Below, piece after piece: positions 57,436 through 64,000 of a stretch of DNA of 64,000 nt. Both the position numbers and the translations under genes were made by a program. This DNA comes from Aegilops tauschii subsp. strangulata (taxonomy: Eukaryota > Streptophyta > Magnoliopsida > Poales > Poaceae). Location: the NCBI RefSeq assembly GCF_002575655.3, contig NC_053036.3:160432627-160496626 (forward strand), in the 5' to 3' direction. Position 1 is the first letter of the stretch. Each line of letters starts with the position of its first letter. The notes beneath the pieces were generated by a model, which did no database searches, was not told where the DNA came from, and saw only the letters and a list, made by a program, of their open reading frames with translations.

Positions 57436-57571
57436 CCCTGGTGGGCACAAGACACCAGGGCGCGCCAGGCAAGCCTGGCGCGCCCAGGTGGGTTGTGCCC
57501 ACCTGGGACACCTTCTGTACCCCATTTTTCTTCCATATGCTTGTCCTCCAAGCTAAAAAATCTATATATAC
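57436..57571 (+). promoter_or_regulatory. Putative internal promoter resembling the LTR promoter
   Basis: A perfect inverted repeat with 13-bp arms (GGGCGCGCCAGGC, 2-bp gap, complement) at 57458-57485, then CCAGGTGGG-ttgtg-CCCACCTGG. About 50 bp on is CTATATATAC (57562-57571), about 85 bp before the ATG of the extra ORF. The same dyads and spacing mark the LTR promoter at 42306-42410. Confidence 0.6.
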
Positions 57572-57655
57572 TTCCCGAACCTGTTAATCACCGTATCACG
57601 GAGAAATCCTCTATCCTCTTTTTCCCTTGCTGTTTTCTGTCAGATCCCATCTACC

Positions 57656-58177
57656 ATGGCCTCTTCAAGCTCCTCCAAGGACAAGTTCTTCAAGAACGTC
57701 ATCAACCCTTATCTGCGGGAGGTGGTGCAGCACCCTCAAACCATCCAGATGCAGGAGGGGGTGCTGTACATCCGCGATGAGCAAGGTCCCAAGGGCACGG
57801 GAACTGTGGAGGCCAGGCTTGAAACCATGGAGCAGGAAGTCTCCCGGTGCAAGGGGATGGTGGAGCGTGGGCTCAATGCTAATCACCTTATGATCGCGGA
57901 CCTTTCCTGTGATCTCAAGGTGGATGGCAAGCCCATGAAGGACATCGTCTTCACCTTGAACGAGCAAATCAACTTCCCCCAAAGCCAGATCTATGACCTC
58001 CAAAACCAAGTCTTTGAATATGAGGCGATGTTCAAAGGTATGAGTTTGGCTGCTAGTTGCAGGACCCGTAAGACTCACTCCTCCTCTTATGATGGTGGAC
58101 CACTGCCATGGAAGTCCGAGGACAAGATCTCTCCTTCATCACCACCATCATCTTCTTCACCACCAAAGGAGAGTTGA
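57656..58177 (+). CDS. Extra ORF downstream of integrase in the Athila-like element
   Basis: 173 codons, open, beginning MASSSSSKDKFFKNVINPYL and ending in a Ser/Pro-rich tail (SPSSPPSSSSPPKES). The middle reads as a helical or coiled-coil region (VEARLETMEQEVSRCKGMVE, INFPQSQIYDLQNQVFEYEA). No signal peptide or membrane segment, so not an envelope-like protein by sequence. It lies where Athila elements carry a third ORF. It is the only unbroken ORF of this element. Own promoter likely (57436-57571). Function unknown. Confidence 0.65.
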   Translation: MASSSSSKDKFFKNVINPYLREVVQHPQTIQMQEGVLYIRDEQGPKGTGTVEARLETMEQEVSRCKGMVERGLNANHLMIADLSCDLKVDGKPMKDIVFTLNEQINFPQSQIYDLQNQVFEYEAMFKGMSLAASCRTRKTHSSSYDGGPLPWKSEDKISPSSPPSSSSPPKES

Positions 58178-59766
58178 GTATCGGGTATGGGCACTCCCCT
58201 TGGCTTCCGCCAAGCTTGGGGGAGGTGCCCCGGTATCGTATCATCCCACTATCTTTTTGTTTCTACTTATCCTAGTTTGATCATTTGCTTTTAGATGAAA
58301 TAAAGTTTAGTTCGATACTTTCTTCTTTGAGAGTTTGCTTAGTGATTGTATCCTTGTAATCGTGTGCAAGCTATATAATAAAGTTAGTTTGAGTTTTTTG
58401 CTTTCTTTACTCACATGTTGCAAATAAAGAAAAGAAACAAAGAAAGAAAAAAGGAGGAAGGAAATAAATCAATAAGATTATATACTAATCCTATGGTAGG
58501 TGATGGCACCACATAAGGAAAAGTATAAATAGAAAATTTTATTAGAGATTGACAAACATAGCATTAGTCAATGATGCAACTCTTGAAAGAATTAATAAGA
58601 GAAGAGAAGATTCACATATAGATATACTATCATAGAAACCTTTTGTGATTGTGATCCCTCATCAAAATATTATATGCCAAAATTGTTGACGTTGGACAAG
58701 GAAGACAACTTAATGATTTATGTTTGTTTATATTCACACAGAAGTCATATTGTCATAGATCCTTTAACATGTGATGCTTGCCCCTATCTTTGCCAGCCAA
58801 AAATTCCACACTAAGTAGAGATACTACTTGTGCATCCAACAACCCTTAAACCCAAATCTTTTTCAAGTGTCCACCATACCTACCTAGGGATTGAGCAAGA
58901 TCCCTCAAGTAAGTTGTCATCGGTGCAAAAAGGCAATAAAAATTGCTTCTAAAAGTGGGAGATCATTTATTGTAAGAGAAAATTGAGCGTTGTACGAACT
59001 TGGATGACAAAGAATAAAAGTGACAGACTGCATAATAAAGGTTGTCATCTGAAGGGGCAATACAACGTGACGTTCTCTTGCACTAAGGGATTGAGCATAC
59101 AAACAAATAAGCGCATGGCAACCTCTGCTTCCCTCTGCGAAGGGTATTCCTTTATTTTTATGCACTTACTGTAATAAGAGTCGAAGTTTTCCTTCTATTC
59201 CTTCTATTTTTCTCCTTTGCCAAGCATCATGTGGTGAGGAAATATCTAGGCACATATGTCCAGTTGAATATAGATAGCATGAGTTATTATTGTTGACATC
59301 ACCCTCGAGGTGAGTATGTTGGGAGGCGAAACTATAAGCCCCTATCTTTCTATGTGTCCGGTTGAAATGTTTTGCTCATGGGTACGAGGTGAGTATTAGC
59401 AATCATAGAAGACTATATGATGGTTGAGTATGTGGACTTGACTAAAGGCTCCGACGCATGTCCCTTCCTGAAAAGATGATGAATTGCAGTTGCAAAGTTG
59501 ACCGAGAACATAGTTTGTTGGTTTCTAATAGAGTTTTTGCTTTATACTTCGATTGTGTGATGAACTATTACTTATTCATGAGAAGTATATGATAAAAGTT
59601 ATATGATAAAAGTCCTATGTTTAATTTTGTTGCTGTTATAATAATCAACATGATGCTTCTATGTCCGTATTTTGTTTTTATCGACACCTCTCTCTCAAAG
59701 CATGTGGACATGTTTTTCGATTTCGGTTTTCGCTTGAGGACAAGCGAGGTCTAAGCTTGGGGGAGT
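58178..59766 (+). other. 3' untranslated region of the Athila-like element with polypurine tracts
   Basis: No gene. AAGCTTGGGGGAG occurs at 58212-58224 and again at 59753-59765 directly before the 3' LTR; the latter is the polypurine tract. In between is AT-rich text. Confidence 0.7.
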
Positions 59767-60659
59767 TGATACGTCCATTTTGCATCATGTTTCCTTACTG
59801 TTATTTATAATGTATTTATCCATAATAGTGCTTTTTGGAGTAATTCTAATGCGTTTTCTCTCATAATTTACAAGGAACACACCAAGAGGGAGAATTCCGG
59901 CAGCTGGAAATCTGGACCTGGAAAAGCTACGTCAGGCCACCTATTCTGCACAACTCCAAATGAGCTGAAACTTCACGGAGATTTTTTATGGATTATTTAA
60001 GAAATATTGGAGCCAATAAACACCAGAGGGGGGCCACCAGGTGGGCACAACCCACCTGGGCACGCCAGGCCCCCCAGGCACGCCCTGGTGGGTTGTGGCC
60101 TCCTCGGCCCACCTCCGGTGCCCATCTTCTGGTATATAAGTCATTTTGACCTAGAAGAAAAATAAGGAGGGGATTTTCGGGACGGAGGGCCGCCGTCTCG
60201 AGGCGGAACTTGGGCAGGAGCACTTTTGCCCTCCAGATGCTTGCGGGGGGGTTAATCATAAGTAGGAGGTTTGTTCAAGTAGGAACAACACCTAAGCACC
60301 GATCCACCCACATATCAAATTATCAAAGTAGCGAACACAAATCAAACCAACATGATGAAAGTGACTAGATGAAATTCCCGTGTACCCTCAAGAACGCTTT
60401 GCTTATCATAAGAGACCATTTTGGCCTGTCCTTTGCCTCAAAAGGATTGGGCTACCTTGCTGCACTTTTGTTACTATTATCGTTACTTGCTCGTTACAAA
60501 TTATCTTGCTATCAAACTACTCCGTTACTTACAATTTTAGCACTTGCAGACATTACCTTACTGAAAACTACTTGTCATTTCCTTCTGCTCCTCGTTGGGT
60601 TCGACACTCTTACTTATCGAAAAGAGCTACAATTGATCCCCTATACTTGTGGGTCATCA
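59767..60659 (+). repeat. 3' LTR of the Athila-like element, internally deleted
   Basis: 893 bp versus 1517 bp for the 5' LTR. About 620 bp corresponding to roughly 42505-43128 is missing at about 60235. Ends GTGGGTCATCA followed by TCCAG. Confidence 0.93.
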
Positions 60660-60664
60660 TCCAG

Positions 60665-61893
60665 TGATCCACTCCTGGATTACTTTGGTACCTCCCTGCT
60701 AAACTTATAGCAAGGCACACATCAGGCATGGTACACAACATTGCATACATGATAGAACGTATGACTGAAGCATAGGGAATGACTTTCATTTTCTCTCTAT
60801 CTTCTACAGTGGTCGGGAATTGAGTCTGACTCAACTTCACACCTTGTAACACAGGCAAGAACCCTTTCTTTGACTGATCCATTTTGAACTTCTTCAAAAC
60901 TTTTTCAAGGTATGTGCTTTGTGAAAGTCCAATTAAGCGTCTTAATCTATCTCTATAGATCTTGATGCCCAATATATAAGCGGCTTCACCGAGGTCTTTC
61001 ATTAAAAAATTCTTATTCAAGTATCCTTTTATGCTATCCATAAATTCTATATCATTTTCAATCAACAATATGTCATCCACATATAATATTAGAAATGCTA
61101 CAGAGCTCCCACTCACTTTCTTGTAAATACCCGCTTCTCCAAAAGTCTGTATAAAACCATATGCTTTGATCACACTATCAAAGCATATATTCCAACTCTG
61201 AGATGCTTGCACCAGTCCATAAATGGATCGCTGGAGCTTGCACACTTTGTTAGCGCCTTTAGGATCGACAAAACCTTCTAGTTGCATCATATACTACTCT
61301 TCTTTAAGGAATCCATTAAGGAATGCATTTTTGACATCCATTTGCCAAATTTCATAATCATAAAATGCGGCAATTGCTAACATGATTCAGACAGACTTAA
61401 GCATCGCTACGGGTGAGAAGGTCTCATCGTAGTCAACTCCTTGAACTTGTCGAAAACCTTTCGCAACAAGTCGAGCTTTGTAGACAGTAACATCACCATC
61501 AGCGTCAGTCTTCTTCTTGAAGATCCATTTATTTTCTATGGCTTGCCAATCATTGGGCAAGTCAACCAAAATCCATACTTTGTTCTCATACATGGATCCC
61601 ATCTCAGATTTCTCGGCCTCAAGCCATTTCGCGGAATCTGGGCTCATCGTCGCTTCCTCATAGTTCATAGGTTCGTCATGGTCTAGTAACATGACTTCCA
61701 GAATAGGATTACCGTACCACTCTGGTGCAGAACGTACTCTGGTTGACCTACGAGGTTCGGTAGTAACTTGATCTGAAGTTTCATTATCATCATCATTAGC
61801 TTCCTCACTAAGAACTAATTTCTGTGATGAACCACTTTCCAATTCGAGAGAAGGTACAACTACCTCATCAAGTTCTACTTTCCTCCCACTCAC
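60665..61893 (-). pseudogene. Second copia element: reverse transcriptase
   Basis: Minus strand. 61893-61387 carries RVT_2 N-terminal text (WIFKKKTDADGDVTVYKARL, VAKGFRQVQGVDYDETFSPV). 61290-60665 has CKLQRSIYGLVQASQSWN and the catalytic LYVDDILL box, intact. Stops between 61387 and 61290 break the frame. The end joins, across the Athila-like insertion, to RNase H at 42039. Confidence 0.88.
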
Positions 61894-61899
61894 TTCTTT

Positions 61900-63087
61900 C
61901 TAGAGAAACTCCTTCTCTAGAAAGGATCCATTCTTACCAACAAAGATCTTGCCTTTGGAATGGTGATAGAAGGTGTACCCAACAGTTTCTTTTGGGTATC
62001 CTATGAAGACGCACTTCTCCGATTTGGGTTCGAGCTTATCAGGTTGAAGCTTTTTCACATAAGCATTGCAGCCCCAAACTTTAAGAAACGATATCTTAGG
62101 TTTCTTGCTAAACCACAATTCATATGGTGTCGTCTCAACGGATTTAGATGGTGCCCTATTTAATGTGAATGCAACCGTCTCTAAAGCATAACCCCAAAAC
62201 GATAGTGGTAAATCGGTAAGAGACATCATAGATCGCACCATATCTAATAAAGTACGGTTACGATGTTCGGACACACCATTACGCTGTGGTGTTCTAGGTG
62301 GCGTGAGTTGCGAAACTATTCCACATTGTTTCAAATGAAGACCAAACTCGTAACTCAAATATTCTCCTCCGCGTTCAGATTGTAGAAACTTTATTTTCTT
62401 GTTACGATGATTTCCCACTTCACTCTGAAATTCTTTGAACTTTTCAAATGTTTCAGATTTATGTTTCATTAAGTAGATATACCCATATCTGCTCAAATCA
62501 TCTGTGAAGGTCAGAAAATAACGATACCCGTTGCGGGCCTCAACACTCATCGGACCGCATACATCAGTATGTATTATTTCCAATAAGTCACTGGCTCGCT
62601 CCATTGTTCCGGAGAACGGAGTCTTAGTCATCTTGCCCATGAGGCATGGTTCGCAAGCATCAAGTGATTCATAATCAAGTGATTCCAGAAGCCCATCAGT
62701 ATGGAGTTTCTTCATGTGCTTTATACCAATATGACCTAAACGGCAGTGCCACAAATTAGTTGCACTATCATTATTAGCTTTGCATCTTTTGGCATCAATA
62801 TTATGAATATGTGTATCACTACGAACGAGATTCAACAAAAATAGACCACTCATCAAGGGTGCGCGACCGTAAAAGATATTACTCATATAAGTAGAACAAC
62901 CATTATTCTCTGATTTAAATGAATAACCATCTCTTATCAAACAAGATCCAGATATAATGTTCATGCTCAACGCTGGTACCAAATAACAATTATTCAGGTC
63001 TAAAACTAATCCCGAAGGTAGATGTAGAGGTAGCGTGCCGACGGCGATCACATCGACCTTGGTACCATTTCCGACGCGCATCATCAC
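61900..63087 (-). pseudogene. Second copia element: protease end, pre-integrase and integrase
   Basis: 395 open codons. LWHCRLGHIGIKHMKKLH and CEPCLMGKM give the zinc site; Asp in IIHTDVCGPM and the LQSERGGEY region follow, where the second catalytic Asp is Glu (SERGG rather than SDRGG). LPLSFWGYAL and FLKVWGCNAYV complete the domain. Stop at 61900. Confidence 0.88.
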
Positions 63088-63123
63088 CTCGTCCTTAGCC
63101 GATCTTCGTTTAATCCATAGCCC

Positions 63124-63305
63124 CTATTCCGAGTTGCAAATGTGAGCAACAGAACCAGTATCAAATACCCAGGCGCTACTACGAGCATTAGTAAGGTACA
63201 CATAAATAAAATGTATATCAAATATACCTTTCACTTTGCAATCCTTCTTATCCACCAAATACTTGGGGCAGTTCCGCTTCCAGTGACCAGTCCCTTTGCA
63301 GTAGA
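63124..63305 (-). pseudogene. Second copia element: zinc knuckle and protease start
   Basis: YCKGTGHWKRNCPKYLVDKK is the Gag zinc knuckle; its first Cys lies at the CACTA junction. WVFDTGSVAHICNSE is the aspartic protease active site (DTG). Truncated at 63306. Confidence 0.85.
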
Positions 63306-64000
63306 CACTACAAAAAATAGACAAATCCATGACATTTTTGGCCGAACATTTTTTCTGTCATGCTTATGACACTTCTATGACGATAATTGTGACAAAACCC
63401 GGTATCATCATAGATGTGGTGGGCTCCTACTTCTATGACAAAAAATCATGACCGAAAATGGGCTTTTCGTCCTGGGAGGACCGGAGACACAACTGCATGA
63501 CATTCTTTGGGCCGTCCATGACGGAAAAACCGTGGTAGAAGCGAGGGCGAGGAAAATATCGGGGAGTTCCCGGTTACGGTGGGTGGTCGAGGCCGAGCGA
63601 TGCACGGAGGTTTGCGCGTTTCTCTCATACATGTACGCGCGTGTGTGCGAGGCGTTCGCTCTAACTGAACCCGGGCGAGGTGTTGGGCTCTAACTGAACC
63701 CGAGCGATTGCACTAGCTACGTTACTGAACCCGAGCGATCGATCCCTTGCTGTTAACTGGACCCGAGTGATTCCTTCGCTACTGCTGCTAACTGAAGCCG
63801 ATCGAACCATGCTGCCTCCTTTCCTTGATGAACAGTGAGCGTTGTTGGGGGGGTTTGGATGAACAGTTCCCGGTGGGGGGTTGGATGAACAGGACCCCAT
63901 GGTAGTAGAGGCTGTTGCCGCTGGATGAACAGGACCCCGATCGAGCCGGTTGGGGGTGGATGAACAGGACCCAGTGGAGGGCTGGATGAACAGGACCCCG
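63306..64000. mobile_element. CACTA (En/Spm-type) transposon, left end
   Basis: Starts CACTACAAAAAATAGACAAA, the CACTA terminal motif, inserted in the copia zinc-knuckle codons. Within 200 bp are several TATGACA/TGTCATG subterminal motifs. From 63660 are two families of short repeats: ACTGAACCCGAGCGAT-like (63662, 63691, 63722, 63754, 63789) and GGATGAACAGGACCCC-like (63857, 63882, 63922, 63958, 63983). Transposase genes would lie beyond the window. The 3-bp target duplication cannot be verified. Confidence 0.88.

Larger units (their letters stand above)
42040..60659 (+). mobile_element. Athila-like gypsy retrotransposon, split
   Basis: 5' LTR 42040-43556, 3' LTR 59767-60659, target duplication TCCAG (42035-42039 and 60660-60664). 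The primer site is of tRNA-Asp type. Gag, protease, RT (FMDDF), RNase H and integrase are in gypsy order, followed by an extra ORF (57656) and a long 3' region. RNase H is interrupted by another LTR element (46937-55733). The integrase-last order and the RT text support an Athila/Tat-type gypsy; the family name is not certain. Confidence 0.92.
38186..63305 (-). mobile_element. Second Angela-like copia element, minus strand, heavily nested
   Basis: Its 3' LTR is 38186-38288 plus 39949-41431 (split by a solo LTR). The internal region is 41432-42039 plus 60665-63305 (split by the Athila-like element). RNase H, RT, integrase, protease and zinc knuckle follow in reverse order. The 5' end is lost to, or lies beyond, the CACTA element at 63306. 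The RT text breaks at GVDHW and resumes across the insertion in frame. The coding domains are better kept than in the copia element at 25194. Confidence 0.92.

Noticed and set aside
57656..58177. Envelope-like protein in the Athila-like element
   Set aside because: The ORF has no signal peptide, membrane segment or glycoprotein pattern.
63448..63693. 81-codon frame in the CACTA end
   Set aside because: Lies in terminal and subterminal repeats with no known domain.

Overview
The window is plant nuclear DNA, almost certainly a Triticeae grass (wheat, Aegilops, barley or a relative). The reasons are Angela/BARE/WIS-type copia LTRs, Athila-like gypsy sequence, a CACTA end, Stowaway MITEs, grass LINEs and Mutator-like elements (MULEs), GT-AG introns, and very few host genes. 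Family names are from memory; no database was searched.

Layout. 1-5785: right part of a MULE with two convergent genes, a MURA-like transposase (+, broken by two nonsense codons and a frameshift) and a spliced GRF-zinc-finger/coiled-coil gene (-, open). 5786-8100: small gene fragments from different sources fused together, split by a 5'-truncated LINE copy with a 19-bp target duplication, then a 64-bp tandem duplication and a SINE-like element. 8537-8884 (-): a small plant-specific gene. 9413-9465: a short Stowaway. 10181-11510: a diverged tandem duplication in which only the second copy carries a 117-bp MITE. 12619-13074 (-): intact ribosomal protein uS15 (RPS13).

13360-23563 is non-coding repeat DNA: a 5.4-kb element with 1.6-kb inverted arms, arrays of degenerate AT-rich repeats, tRNA-like segments beside GGGCCGGYCCA motifs, and a Stowaway. 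23571-35862 is a minus-strand LINE lacking most of its reverse transcriptase core, split by a copia element (25194-33771, 5-bp duplication TTACG). 35863-38185 holds another degenerate repeat element, a possible LINE tail and a GC-rich stretch.

38186-63305 is a deep nest. A minus-strand copia element has a solo LTR inside its own LTR (duplication GTACC) and a plus-strand Athila-like element inside its polymerase region (42040-60659, duplication TCCAG). The Athila-like element is split inside RNase H by a third LTR element (46937-55733, duplication ATTCC). That element has no pol but carries a long antisense gene, which is itself interrupted by two 775-bp hAT-like elements in opposite orientation, each with an 8-bp duplication. 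At 63306 a CACTA transposon enters and runs off the right edge.

The host genes have no evident functional link with one another. The points most worth a second look are: the paired transposase/GRF genes of the MULE; an apparent internal promoter in the Athila-like element that resembles its own LTR promoter; the antisense gene of the pol-less LTR element; and four TCACAT/ATGTGA dyads next to the polypurine tract in both copia elements.
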